Counted from the stretch's first letter, positions 21,629 through 31,586 are shown. The stretch is 64,000 bases of DNA from Corythucha ciliata (GCA_038030265.1 CM075939.1:27013253-27077252), one strand, 5' to 3'. Numbers and translations are program-made. The notes: generated by a model from the letters alone, not told the origin.

Positions 21629-21857
21629 AAGATTTGGGAACGACAAGTTCCGCAAATACTATGAGACTCTCGGGGCAGGGGAAAACAAAAAATGCTTGGA
21701 ACTTAAGAAAGGTGTACATTGTTTCCAATGTGGTAACAGGGTACACGCGGACAAATCCACATGCCCCGCGTCTGGGCAGGAATGTTTCCTCTGCAAACGG
21801 CAAGGCCATTTTGCAAGGACATGTTTAAAGAACGGGCGAGCTAAGATTAACCGGTAA
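21576..21857 (+). CDS. Nucleocapsid zinc-knuckle part of gag
   Basis: Overlaps the gag end in a different frame. It holds two knuckles: CFQCGNRVHADKSTC (C-x2-C-x4-H-x5-C, one residue longer than canonical) and CFLCKRQGHFARTC (C-x2-C-x4-H-x4-C). These bind RNA and chaperone packaging. The real homology begins around 21700; the first codons are probably shadow. A TAA ends it at 21857. Confidence 0.8.
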   Translation: MKIRFSAGTSIHTPAKIERFGNDKFRKYYETLGAGENKKCLELKKGVHCFQCGNRVHADKSTCPASGQECFLCKRQGHFARTCLKNGRAKINR

Positions 21858-21980
21858 CAGTTACCTAAGATCAGTCACAGCTCAGGGAATTCCTCTCAGT
21901 CAGACTTTGACAGCGTTTGCGCCACCTCCAAAGGAAAAAAAGCTCTGTTCGATGTCGTCATTAACGGTACGAAGTTACCG

Positions 21981-22436
21981 ATGTTGTATGACCCAGGGGC
22001 TTCTCAGACGGTCACTGGAAAGTCTACCTGGATCAAAGTGGGTTCTCCTAAGCTTTCAAAACCTTCTCGAAATTTGGTAGCGTATATTGAAGTGCCAATT
22101 GAAACACTCGGGGAAGCATTGGTGACTGTAGAAGCTTTCGGTAAGTCGTTCAAATTAAAATTATATGTCATCGAATCAGACGATGTCCCACTGTTTGGTT
22201 TAGACTGGTGTTTACAATTCAAGTTACCCCTTCCCCCTGGGGCTAGAATTTGCAACATTCGTTCGGACAATACCACTTCCAAATTAAATTCACTTTTGGA
22301 GGAACACAAGGTCATTTTTTTGAACCAGGAATGGGGACAATTAAGGGGCATAAGGCTATCGTTCACATCAAAGAAGGAGCTGTGCCAAAAGTATTCAAAC
22401 CTAGACCTGTACCCTTTTCGCTGTGGACCAAAGTAG
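21981..22436 (+). CDS. Aspartic protease region of pol
   Basis: The frame begins at an ATG inside the protease and reads MLYDPGASQTVTG. The family active site is D-S/T-G-A; here it is D-P-G-A, so the catalytic loop is altered. A second conserved part, VPLFGLDWCLQFKLP, matches the LLG-W flap-end region. The last third is out of frame with the RT that follows. Its role in the family is cleavage of the Gag-Pol polyprotein. Confidence 0.75.
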   Translation: MLYDPGASQTVTGKSTWIKVGSPKLSKPSRNLVAYIEVPIETLGEALVTVEAFGKSFKLKLYVIESDDVPLFGLDWCLQFKLPLPPGARICNIRSDNTTSKLNSLLEEHKVIFLNQEWGQLRGIRLSFTSKKELCQKYSNLDLYPFRCGPK

Positions 22437-22732
22437 AAATCGAATTGGAACCTTCTATTACACCTTCGAGGGAAGGTGTAATAGAAAAAATAGACACGAC
22501 TCTGCATCCAATAGAATGGGCATCTCCTCTTGTTGTTGTATTGAAACCAGATGGCAGAGTACGATTGTGTGCTGATTTTAAGGTAACCATAAGTCCAGTT
22601 ATCGCCCAAGACTACCACCCACTCCCTCGGTTTGAAGAGAATTGGGACAAACTTCGAGGGGGCCAAAAATTTTCATTTGTCGACCTTAAAGATGCCTATC
22701 TGCTGATGAAAATCGAGGAACAGTCGCGCTAG
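22250..22732 (+). CDS. Reverse transcriptase, N-terminal half
   Basis: Contains RPVPFSLWTKVEIELE, then the block IEWASPLVVVLKPDGRVRLC with ADFKVTISP, then PLPRFEENWDKLRGGQKFSF and VDLKDAYLLMKIEEQS. The first catalytic aspartate (FVDLKDAY) is present. A stop at 22730-22732 truncates it before the second active-site block. A perfect 15-bp hairpin lies in the coding sequence at 22453-22486. Confidence 0.85.
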   Translation: MQHSFGQYHFQIKFTFGGTQGHFFEPGMGTIKGHKAIVHIKEGAVPKVFKPRPVPFSLWTKVEIELEPSITPSREGVIEKIDTTLHPIEWASPLVVVLKPDGRVRLCADFKVTISPVIAQDYHPLPRFEENWDKLRGGQKFSFVDLKDAYLLMKIEEQSR

Positions 22733-23540
22733 TACCTAGTTGTAGCCACTGCTAAGGGGTTTTTCAGATACAGACGCTTATCTTTCGCTGACAGTTTTGC
22801 ACCATCTTTGTTTCAAAAGACGATGGACAGCATATTAGCTGGTATAGACAATGTTTCATGTTTCTTAGACGGTATTATCATAACTGGGGCTTCCGCAGAA
22901 GAACATCTGCAGAGCTTGCAGCTTGCAAGCAGTTTTGAGCAGGCTAAAAGAAAGCGGGATCAAAGTAAAGCCAGAAAAATGCGAGTGGTTTCAGGACACC
23001 ATTGTGTATTTGGGCCATCGATTTGACAAAGATGGCATCCACCCAACAGAGGAGCACATCAAAGCCATTAAAGAAATGCCAGCTCCAACCAATGTAACGG
23101 AATTAAAATATTTTCTGGGTGGTATCAATTTTTATAGCAAGTTTTTACGAAATTTACAGCCGTTGTGTGTTGAACTACATACCTTATGTCGGAAAAACAC
23201 GCATTGGAAATGGTCTAGCATTCATCAAAAGGCTTTTTGAGGAACTAAAAGAGAAATTGTCTTCGTCAAGCACGTTGGTCCATTCTTTCGGCTGATGCTA
23301 GTGAAGCAGGAATAGAGGCAGTTTTGGCTAACAAGTATCATGTAAATGAGACGGTACTGAAAGGCCTATTGCTTTTGCGTCTAGAATCTTCAACAAATGT
23401 GAGTCACGTTATTCATCGATCGACCGAGAAGCATTGGCACTAATTTTTGCTGTGTCCAAATTCCATCAGTACGTGTATGGCAGGCGGTTTGTGCTCCGTA
23501 CTGACCATAGACCTTTGCTTCGGATTTAGGGGAACATTAT
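22733..23540 (+). pseudogene. RT C-terminal half and RNase H, broken
   Basis: Starts with YLVVATAKGFFRYRRLSFA, then SCFLDGIIITGAS where the family has Y-x-D-D; the second aspartate is replaced by G. After a shift, frame 22923-23240 gives GIKVKPEKCEWFQDTIVYLG and FLGGINFYSKFLRNLQPLC, the RT thumb. RNase H follows in other frames: ADASEAGIEAVLA near 23290 and SRYSSIDREALALIFAV near 23410, then LRTDHRPLL. Several one-base shifts separate these blocks. Confidence 0.8.
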
Positions 23541-23552
23541 GAAATTCCAAAG

Positions 23553-24266
23553 ATGACCGCCAAACGTTTGTCTCATTGGGCTTTAACGCTTAGCTCCTAT
23601 CAATACACAGTTGAGAACACTCCGGGTAGGGAAAACAAACCTGCAGATTTACTATCGAGACTCCCTATTATCGATCATTCAAATACGGCGCCAGTGGAGC
23701 AATACGGGCGATTGTTAACACCAAGTTGGGCGAAATTCCAATCGCAAAAAGTCACTTAAAAAATAAAGTTTGGTCTGACACTGAGCTTCACGCAGTCTGT
23801 AGGTTCCTTGAGTCTGGGTGGCCAGAAAAGAAACAAATAAGCCAACCCATGAGCACATATTTTGAGAAACGAGACGAGTTGTCCATCGAAGAGGGGATTC
23901 TTCTTTGGAAAGGTCGAGTAGTGATTCCCAAAGATTTATGAGTCGAATTTCTCCACATGTTGCACGAGGGACATCCGGGCATCGTAGCGATGGGAAGTCT
24001 TGCTCAGTTATACTGCTGGTGGCCAAACATTGATAAGGATGCCGAAATTTACGTGAAAAACTGTGTCTCTTGCCAGAAAATTAGGACAAAAGACATAGAA
24101 GTGCCACTCCATTCTTGGAACGTCCCAACAGAGCCACGGTCACGGGTTCATGTGGATTTCGCGGGTCCATTTGAAGGAAAGAGCTGGCTAGTTTTAGTCG
24201 ATTTGACAACAAAGTGGCTTGAAATTAAGGAAATGAGATCGACAACCACTGTTCAATTCGAGCGTT
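23553..24266 (+). pseudogene. Connection region and integrase zinc domain
   Basis: 23553-23759 encodes the connection: TAKRLSHWALTLSSYQYTVE and RENKPADLLSRLP. From about 23726 a new frame leads to a stop at 23939-23941. The frame 23957-24268 then carries the HHCC domain (LHEGHPG ... NCVSCQK) and the start of the integrase core with its first acidic residue in HVDFAGPF. The family role is end-binding and insertion of the cDNA. Two frame breaks in 700 bases show decay. Confidence 0.8.
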
Positions 24267-24284
24267 GAGAGAGATTTTCTGCTT

Positions 24285-24779
24285 GTGTCTGACAACGGCC
24301 CTCAATTTGCTTCTTATGAGTTCGCGGAGTTCTGTAAGGAAAACAACGTTGAGCATGCGAGAATAACATCATACCATCCCAGGAGTAATGGGTTGGCGGA
24401 GCGTGCAGTTCGGACGTTCAAGTCAAGGTTCAGCTCGTCAAATGCTTCTGGTGATGACGCAGAATTGAGATTGCAGCGGTTCTTGATCAGCTACATAAAC
24501 GCACCCCACAGCACAACAGGACGGTCCCCTGCTGAATTGTTTCTAGGTCGTCGGATCAGAACAAGACTTGTTCTACTCAAACCTGACGTTCAATTCACTA
24601 TTCAAAAGTCTCTAGAGAAACAAGCTCAACATCACGATAAGAACAAGCGAGAGAAACAGTTCAGCGATGGAGAAAGAATTTGGGTGGGGAACTCAAAAAA
24701 AGGAAAGGGGTACGAAGAAGGAAAAGTAATTAGTCGAAAAGGTCGAGAATCATCAAAACGTGGTCTTTTTATTCTATAA
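24285..24779 (+). CDS. Integrase catalytic core, C-terminal part
   Basis: Reads SDNGPQFASYEFAEFC with the second core aspartate, then SYHPRSNGLAERAVRTFKSR with the glutamate (D-D-E type spacing). The core continues to PHSTTGRSPAELFLGRRIRT. After about codon 130 the tail is basic and degenerate (KKGKGYEEGKVISRKG). It is separated from the first half of integrase by a one-base shift near 24265. Confidence 0.85.
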   Translation: MSDNGPQFASYEFAEFCKENNVEHARITSYHPRSNGLAERAVRTFKSRFSSSNASGDDAELRLQRFLISYINAPHSTTGRSPAELFLGRRIRTRLVLLKPDVQFTIQKSLEKQAQHHDKNKREKQFSDGERIWVGNSKKGKGYEEGKVISRKGRESSKRGLFIL

Positions 24780-25940
24780 TACACAAATGGCGTTTATTCG
24801 ACCGATCCAAAAAGAACGAAATGCCGATGAACTACGCGTTTGTTGGGTGCTTCTCGAGGGCTGGAAAGGACCGTGTATCCTTCTTCAGATTCTTTTCCAA
24901 GCATCAGGGTGGGGTAATCTTCTTCAGCACTATAAAAGGAGCACGTGGACATTCTACGTTAAGCATTTCCCAACGCTCTTTTCACACAAACACGGTTTCA
25001 CGAGGCCCCCGCGTGTAATCCGCGTGAATGCCGCTTTCTCATCGAACCAAGTAATATGTACCGCACGTGTGTGAAGGTGTGCGTGGTCAATACGCGGCAG
25101 CCAAAACCACGCCGCGAGAAACCTCGTATATGTGAAACGAGCCTAACGCGCTAGTTAAAAGTTAAGCAACTTCAAAATTGACGGGATGGCAACGTGAAAG
25201 GGTTTGAAATGAAACGATTGCTCTGGTCCGACTCACCCATTCGCATTTACGTTCCCGTACCGACAATAAATTGTGAACTGGCCTTTTTTCTCGAATAACA
25301 ACGGAAAACTCACTCTTGTCATCACAAAGCCCTTGTCTCCGGCATTCCTAACTCCCGAAGTACTAACTAAGCCACTTCTGTCGACGTGTTGCGGTTCAAG
25401 TGATTTCAAATCGCGAAATTATTCTTGTGTGAATGCACTCACCACGTCAATGAGGTAATTTACTTTACCCAAGCTCGACATCGCCGGGAAATGACGGGCG
25501 TCTGTAGAATTTCTACTAATGAACCTTTGTACTAGAAAGGACACTACGATTGAAATAAGTTGCCCGATTTTTATTGATGACAAGATGTCAAATGTTGAGC
25601 GATAGGATACTCACGAGCAAGGACCGGCACCGATTTATTTTCATTTTTTTTAGATAGCGGCGATCCTTCCTTCGATAATCCCCCAGCGTAGTCACTTAAG
25701 TTCCATTTTACGTAATTTTGATGCCTACAGACCATCAAGACTGAGTTATTGAAAAAAAAAAAACCGCTTCGCAGCAAGCTTCCAATGTAGAACTTACATG
25801 AACGGGGCAACCAGGAATAGATAACAACCAAGGCAATGCCAACTCGATCGTAACCTGCCGAGTCCTTTCCCAATTCAAAAAAATGTTAACGCGTCTAGAA
25901 AATGCAATGTACATTTCTGAAAAGTTCTTGTATTAGCACA
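24780..25940. other. 3' flank of the gypsy element, no gene
   Basis: No LTR match to the 5' side was recognised. Two overlapping open stretches at 24760-25074 have no domain. The remainder is unremarkable spacer. Confidence 0.5.
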
Positions 25941-25964
25941 TAACACATCTGTGAGCTTAACCAT
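25941..25964 (-). repeat. Inverted 24-bp copy of the gag start
   Basis: On the minus strand this equals 20966-20989 exactly (ATGGTTAAGCTCACAGATGT and four more bases), and after one mismatch matches three more bases. It lies 5 kb from the gag start, in opposite orientation. Beyond this block the sequences diverge. Confidence 0.9.
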
Positions 25965-25997
25965 CGATTTATTTAATTTTCAATGAAATACGACATT

Positions 25998-26119
25998 TAG
26001 AGAGATTTGGCAAACGTTAACGCTATTTACATTTCAACCAACGAAATGTTTACTACCAAAGCAACGCGTATACAAAAATTAACTTTAGCGTTTACGGGAC
26101 TGGTTGCAAAATCTCTCTA
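25998..26119. mobile_element. MITE, 122 bp
   Basis: Ends TAGAGAGATTTGGCAA and the complement of TAGAGAGATTTTGCAA. Next inner blocks AACGTTAACGCTA and TTAGCGTTTACG are also complementary. No coding content. Confidence 0.75.
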
Positions 26120-27613
26120 TTGTATTTTTAAACAAGATGAACCGAAGAAAATGTGATTGCTTATCGTAGACACCAATTAAAAGAAGGCGATTGATTTATG
26201 AACAAACGAAAATAAAGATAAGTGAGGGATGGAAAATTGGAAAGGGTTAGGAACGAGTGGAATGACTTTTTTTTTTATTATGGAGAAAATTCATTACCTC
26301 AGGATGTTCCGAAAATATTTTTCACGCTGAGCTACTTTTCAAGGATGGCAATGATGATGATGACGGCGAAGAAAAGAGAGCTCGGCAGTTAATTTTCTCA
26401 ATTTCTTCTCTATCCCTGTCCATTTTTTTTAACGCTCGGTTTTGTGATGCAAAATAAGAGCGAGAGAGAAAAGAGTAACCCAGATTCATAATGTTTCTGT
26501 ATTATTCCCTCTTGAAAATGATATTTCCTCTCTTTTTCGTACAAAAAATGTTCTTTCTTGCCAGGAGATCGAGAGAAAAAAGGTGCTAACGGGAAAGGGA
26601 AAGTCGAACAGGATATTCGTTCAAAAGGGCAACAGGCCGTCCATCTGGGAACCGTGATGTGTGAAAAGAAACTTGGCAGGGCCTTCTCTTATATGCTAGA
26701 AAAACTGTCCGTATCATAAAGGTGGATGATCATCTTGAAAGGATGGTGGGTAGGGGAGTGCGAAAGAAAATATCCAGGGAGTCTGAAGATGAGATAATGG
26801 ATGAGTGGACCGACGAGACCCGGCGAGGAAGCAGATGGAAACCCTATCCTCACCCACACTATACCGCACGACCTCCGTATAACGTGATGGTAAAGCGCGC
26901 AAAGGAGAGGGAGGGAATTTTCAGTGAAGTATGATGAGAAGATCCCCTTCTAGGAGGGAGTAAAGTTTGCTCGTAAGGAAAAGGCACGGAAAGGATTGTC
27001 TACAAAGCTAGGCAGCTCCACCCCAATCCCTTTCGTCATCAACGGCTCATCTATATTCATCACCCATTCCCCCCTTAACTAAACTTTTTTGTCTTTCTAT
27101 CTTCAGTCTCCTTGCTCAACTTCGAGTACACCAAATGACATTTTGAAAATCACTGTCACCATTTTTTTTTCTAATGACAGAACAGAGGAGTCAGAGAATT
27201 CCCTGCGTTTTTGTTACATGAACTCATATTTTGCATTAAACCCATCAAATTGAATAATAAGAGGTAATCAGCGCACATACATTAGAGGGATTAACGTGAT
27301 CTTCGTGAAGGCTTTGTACTCGTATGTTCGTAATTTCTTGGTTACACACCCTTTCACACACTAATAACAGAAAATTGAAACAGATCATTTCTAACCACCT
27401 AAAGTGGATTTTCGGAGGTTGCTTATTCAAAAAACGAGGGTAAGTATTCTGTTTGTAATAACAACTTTTCGCGGGCACTCTGTTCCATGTCGATTCTGTC
27501 ACCACATGCTTCAATCTCACCCGTTGATCTCACCTAGGCCTCTTGAAAGTGACAAGAAGATCATGAACTTCACGATTTATTCATCCCATCATCTCAAAGT
27601 CAAACAAATGAAA
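26120..27613. other. No gene seen
   Basis: Purine-rich and AT-rich spacer with a GATGATGATGATGACG block near 26350. An open stretch at 26722-26934 is charged low-complexity. Confidence 0.5.
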
Positions 27614-28280
27614 ATTATGGGAACCGAAATAACTCTGGTATGTGACGCATCGACCCCCAGTATTCGTCCTTACGTTCCGGAACACTTTCGGTGGCAAATA
27701 TTTGACTCCCTTTACAATATGAATCATCCAGAAATGAAAGCTTCCAATTGATTCGTGTCTGAACGTTACGTCTTGCTTCGAATACGTCGGAAGCGTTGAT
27801 CCAGGTCACAGTCATGCGTTCCATGTCAACGTGCACAAATATCGGCTCAACAATGCTCCGGACGGTTCCTTTCCCCTCAACCGTCATCCACAAGTGGTAC
27901 GTAGCATCCCCTACCGCTACTGTCTTACTGCAATCGACCAATCAACTCATTGGCCAGATGTCCAACAACTCGAGAACGTCTCTGCCGTCAAGACAAGCCG
28001 AAGCCCTCTCAAACTGCAGGATTTCTCTCATTTGAACGCCAGCTCTGATGACCACAGATCAAGAGCTCAAATGCAAATCCGAACTTTTCCGTCGAAAAAC
28101 TTTAGCTATCAACCTCTAGCTAACAGATTGGTTGAACGCTTACACCATCAAATTAAAGATGTTCTATAATGTGCCATCCTGAGACGTCTTGGTCTACTGG
28201 CACTTCTCATCGTTCTCCTCGGCCTCCGTAGCGCTTTTCGTGAAGACCTCAGAAGCTCCTCGCCTGGTATGGTTTCTTGA
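27614..28280 (+). pseudogene. Second Ty3/gypsy integrase relic
   Basis: Frame 27614-27750 reads TLVCDASTPSIRPYVPEHFR and FDSLYNMNHPEMKAS, the region just upstream of and entering the integrase zinc domain. Another frame (27831 on) gives PYRYCLTAIDQSTHWPDVQQ, the integrase core around its first acidic block, and near 28128 LANRLVERLHHQIKDVL with the core glutamate. From about 28196 a third frame gives LALLIVLLGLRSAFREDL. This order is that of a different gypsy lineage from the 20.9-kb element. The second core aspartate block is not recognisable. At least three frame changes; no RT seen. Confidence 0.75.
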
Positions 28281-28465
28281 CACCACAGCAAAGCTTCAAG
28301 CCACAGAAAAACTGCAATCATAAAGATAGCATGACCACTGCAAAGATCCAACCCAAAACACAGCTCAAAAGCTCCAAACCACATCAAAGTACCAACCAAA
28401 AAAATCTCTAACCGAGTTAAAATTCACTGCTTCACTGATAATTTTTACTCTATTCGTATTTCGCT

Positions 28466-28575
28466 GCCAACGATATATAAACCTGGATTGCTCACAGCGG
28501 TCTGGAAGGGCGTGGAGGGGGCAGGTCGTCTCCTGATCAACAATCACCCTGTCCCTCTCCTTGTGTAGTTATGGC
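28466..28575 (-). repeat. MITE family F, partial copy 2
   Basis: The reverse complement matches 18581-18700: GCCATAACTACACAAGGAGA at one end and GCAATCCAGGTTTATATATC near the other. It runs into the MITE at 28571. Confidence 0.75.
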
Positions 28576-28682
28576 GTTTCATTTCCACCCGTCTTCTCGA
28601 TTAACATATGTTTCAAATCAGGGAGGACGGGTGGAAAAGAACTGCTTCATGTCAGAATTTTGTGTAAATAGAAAACGCCATT
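28571..28682. mobile_element. MITE family A, copy 1
   Basis: ATGGCGTTTCATTTCCACCC faces GACGGGTGGAAAAG ... GAAAACGCCAT. Central parts CCACCCGTCTTCTC and CAGAATTTTGTG match the copy at 62232-62375. Confidence 0.75.
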
Positions 28683-28738
28683 AGATGTCATATCAGACAG
28701 TTCTCATTTGTTATCTGATATCCATCGTTTTGAACTCT

Positions 28739-29251
28739 GGGGGCTTGTTCTGTAAGAATTTGACTGATCCTAGGAACAGTCAGGTCCTGTTGTGACGTCA
28801 TGTTTTGGTGTTCTGTATCTCAGTGTTCTCTTGTAGCTGTTCCTCTGACGTCACGACTGGGGGAACACTCTCACTATCCTTTGGGATAGCCAAGTGGTGT
28901 TACAAGGATCACTTGAAGAGTACTGTTTATAACCTTTGATCGGCTTTCGGGCTTTTTAAATTTTTCAGTTAGTTTCTTCTCCGGCGTGTATTCCTTTTTT
29001 TGAGTAAATGTTTTTAGTTTTTGTTTGCTTTATTTTTGAATTATTAACAGCGTGATATTTATTACAAAATAATAATTTCTAGTCATGGAAAGGTAATGTT
29101 TAGGTTATAAAGGAACACTTGGCTGGTTTTACGGAACTCCAGTCAACATCACAGGAAGCAGTTCAAATGACAGTTACAAGGAACAGTTGAAAGGACAGGG
29201 AACAGTGAAAGTGATAGTGACACTCAACTAAAAGTTACAGAACAGGCCCCC
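28739..29251. mobile_element. TIR element, 513 bp
   Basis: GGGGGCTTGTTCTGTAA at the left faces TTACAGAACAGGCCCCC at the right (one mismatch). Inside, GGAACAGT/ACTGTTCC motifs recur on both strands (near 28775, 29185, 29205). No coding content. Confidence 0.7.
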
Positions 29252-29302
29252 TGCTGAGTGGCAGAAGCCGCTTGAATTAGAAGCGTGCAGCTAATCAGGA
29301 TC

Positions 29303-30017
29303 TCTTATCTTTCGGAAGGCATTCGTGTTATCAGTTCAGTGTTTTCTCTATGTGAAGTGGAATAAATCGTAAGTTTTTCTCGCTTTTTCTAGGAAAAAGG
29401 TAATTTTGAAATCTTATACTTTTATGGTTTATTGTAAGCTAGTTGTAGAATTAAATTAATACATTTTTAACTTCTAGATGATAGCTGAAGTGAAGGAGAG
29501 GCTCGGTGAGCTGAGGGCTCCCATCGGAGGGTTCGACCCAAGTTCAGCCGTGGACTCGGAGTTCTCCCATGATATGTCTCAGCTGCCGAGTGTCTCGTTT
29601 TTGGACGTTATGGCGTATTTATACGGGGAAAAAAGTGCCTACACTGCCGAGGAACTTAAAAGTGTGAAGTCGTGTGACGCTTGCAAACTTGTCTTTTGCA
29701 AGTGGGTCCGGGAAGTGTCCCTTAAAGTAGTAGGTGACTACTGTGCCATCAAAGGCAAAGTAATTACGTTTTCATAATCACGTTTTCATAATTGAAAGTT
29801 CAAGCATCAAAACAGTTGGCTACCCGACTTGGAGGCCTTTCCTCCAACTGATTAAGCATTCTCCCCTTCAAAATCCTCTATTATATTAAGCAGAGGACTT
29901 GTGGCTTCATATTAATCTACTTAAATTACCTTGAGTGAACGAGAAGACTCACAAATAATAACAAATCACCCCATCACCATACAAAACTACGTATTCTATG
30001 CCTTCCGAAAGATAAGA
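29303..30017. repeat. 20-bp inverted repeats around a SWIM-family exon
   Basis: TCTTATCTTTCGGAAGGCAT (29303-29322) has its perfect complement at 29998-30017. The 715-bp span includes the exon at 29478-29756. The left repeat falls in what looks like the 5' UTR exon. It could be a TIR pair or the footprint of an inverted partial duplication. Confidence 0.7.
29478..29777 (+). CDS. N-terminal exon of a SWIM-family protein (fragment)
   Basis: The ATG at 29478 follows TTTTTAACTTCTAG, a good 3' splice site. A donor TCGTAAGT at about 29369 would remove a 108-base intron from the 5' UTR, and a TCAGT initiator-like motif lies near 29335. The protein reads SVSFLDVMAYLYGEKSAYTA, then ELKSVKSCDACKLVFCKWVR and KVVGDYCAIKGKV. 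This order is that of the region before the SWIM finger in invertebrate SWIM/YqaJ-like proteins. The exon probably ends at a GTAATT donor after KGK (about 29756); the open frame continues to a stop at 29777. No downstream exon was found, so the gene is truncated here. Family assignment is from memory of its style and is moderate. Confidence 0.45.
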   Translation: MIAEVKERLGELRAPIGGFDPSSAVDSEFSHDMSQLPSVSFLDVMAYLYGEKSAYTAEELKSVKSCDACKLVFCKWVREVSLKVVGDYCAIKGKVITFS

Positions 30018-30082
30018 CTGTCAAAATAATCGATTAGTTTGATAGGCCGCACGACGCTAATTGTCTAAATGGTAGTGTTGCA

Positions 30083-30153
30083 TTTGACCGGTCAAAATCT
30101 TTTTCGGTCAATCGACCAGAATATGACAATTTTGACCGGTCAAAATCTTTTTC
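30083..30153. repeat. 23-bp direct repeat with palindromic core
   Basis: TTTGACCGGTCAAAATCTTT plus three more bases occurs at 30083-30105 and again at 30131-30153. The core TTTGACCGGTCAAA is a perfect palindrome. A diverged third version (CGGTCAATCGACC) lies between them. Confidence 0.85.
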
Positions 30154-30773
30154 ACGCCAAATTAGGATACATTTCGGGTTAAGCAAGGTGCGTTTGTGCA
30201 TCAATCACTGTCAAACTCATCCAGGAAGGAAAAACTACACAAATTAAAATAAATCAATCTGCCAAAGAAAAAAAAGTTTTTCCAATTTTGCCAAACCAAT
30301 CATAAAGGAAACGAAATGATTTTGCACACAAACATTTTTTTGAGAGAAAAAGCGGAGCCAAATTTTGTCAGATACTCAGAATGCTCATTATTACGAGGTC
30401 CTACTTACTGCGTTGACTCACTGCTTAATGTGGGGACTGGAATGATGAGGAAAAACTGAAATAAATTACATCGATTGCATCCATTAACCCCCTCTCATTA
30501 CAGTTCCAGATACTTTTGGTACGCTAACCTCTCAACAACGGAGCTGTGAACTGAAAATTAACGAAATCGAATATAGCGTTCACAAATCTGTAGCCGTAGG
30601 AGCCTACATCGTCTGTCTTCCCTCGTTGAGGTTCGTCGAAAACGGACCGATTTCGGCTACTTAAATTTGGTTTCCCTACTTATCAAGATTTTAGGCAGGG
30701 CAAACCATGTTCTCTGATCTTACGTAGTTTTTAGGATCGAATCGAATTAGCGTTTACAGGGATCGCTGGGGTC
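30154..30773. other. No gene seen
   Basis: Spacer; no domain or repeat recognised. Confidence 0.5.
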
Positions 30774-31077
30774 AATAGGGAGTTATTGCGTAGCCGTCTG
30801 ACGCTTAACGTTTACGGTTGTGTGACGTCACCATAAGCGTAGCCGTTTGAGTCGGTGGAAAAAGAGTTATTGGAAAAAATAGTTGCGCTAAAATATGGAC
30901 ACATGGTGGGGCATAGATGCACTTAATTGCTCCAAACAAATTAATAAAACACCTCCTCATACTGGTATTAAACGTTTGTGATTAACGCTTAAACTCAAAA
31001 TTTGAATTTTAAGCTTATTATGACGTCACATAACCGTTAACGTTAACCGTCAGACGGTTATGCAATAACTCCCTATT
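30774..31077. mobile_element. MITE, 304 bp
   Basis: Terminal arms of about 57 bp with few mismatches: AATAGGGAGTTATTGCGTAG...CCGTCTGACG and the complement of AATAGGGAGTTATTGCATAA...CCGTCTGACG. Both arms end at a TGACGTCA palindrome. No coding content. Confidence 0.85.
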
Positions 31078-31586
31078 ACTTTCTAAGATACGCCCATAAA
31101 TATAAGAACAAATCCTTTAAAAATGCTTGTGAGATGTTTGTCTGTAACTCAAAAAGCCTTGATACCAGCGATCCCTACTACAGCTCGTTGAATTCAGCAC
31201 AAAAAACTGCACACGATGAGAGAACATGGTTAGTCCTGCCTAAATCATGATACAAGTTTTTAGGGCACACTTAAGTACCAAAAAATCGCGTTTTTTCGGG
31301 TACACACGGATGTACACACAACTGCATAGGATTTGTCACCTTGTTTAGGCAATTTTTCTCATCCCTTATAGGGGTGAGTTTTCCAACGTCTACCCTCCCT
31401 TAAAAATAGGTTCACCACCCCGTATCGTTGCGGACTCTTTGAATCCTCAAAGTATACATCAAAAGGCCTTTTTTAAGCCACATTTTACATTGGGCCGAAT
31501 TTTGCCGCTATTTTGGCTTTAATTCCTGTACTATAGACAATGTCAAATATTTTCTAATAAGATTAGGGCTCCAAGTAACGAATGAA
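31078..31586. other. No gene seen
   Basis: Spacer between the MITE and the LINE relic's 3' end. Confidence 0.5.

Larger units (their letters stand above)
20936..24779 (+). mobile_element. Ty3/gypsy-type retroelement, gag-pol, inactive
   Basis: In order on the plus strand: gag, two zinc knuckles, aspartic protease, reverse transcriptase, RNase H, connection, integrase zinc domain and integrase core. Each part is open for a while but the frame changes at least five times, and stops interrupt NC, RT and IN. No flanking long terminal repeats were recognised: the sequence upstream is MITE DNA and the 3' flank does not repeat it. Domain order RT-RNaseH-IN places it in Ty3/gypsy. There is no envelope gene. 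Confidence 0.9.

Noticed and set aside
22004..22666. 220-codon minus-strand frame
   Set aside because: Exact antisense shadow of the gypsy protease and RT coding region.
20936..25940. Complete LTR retrotransposon with paired LTRs
   Set aside because: I could not find a direct repeat flanking gag-pol; only the inverted 24-mer at 25941 was found.
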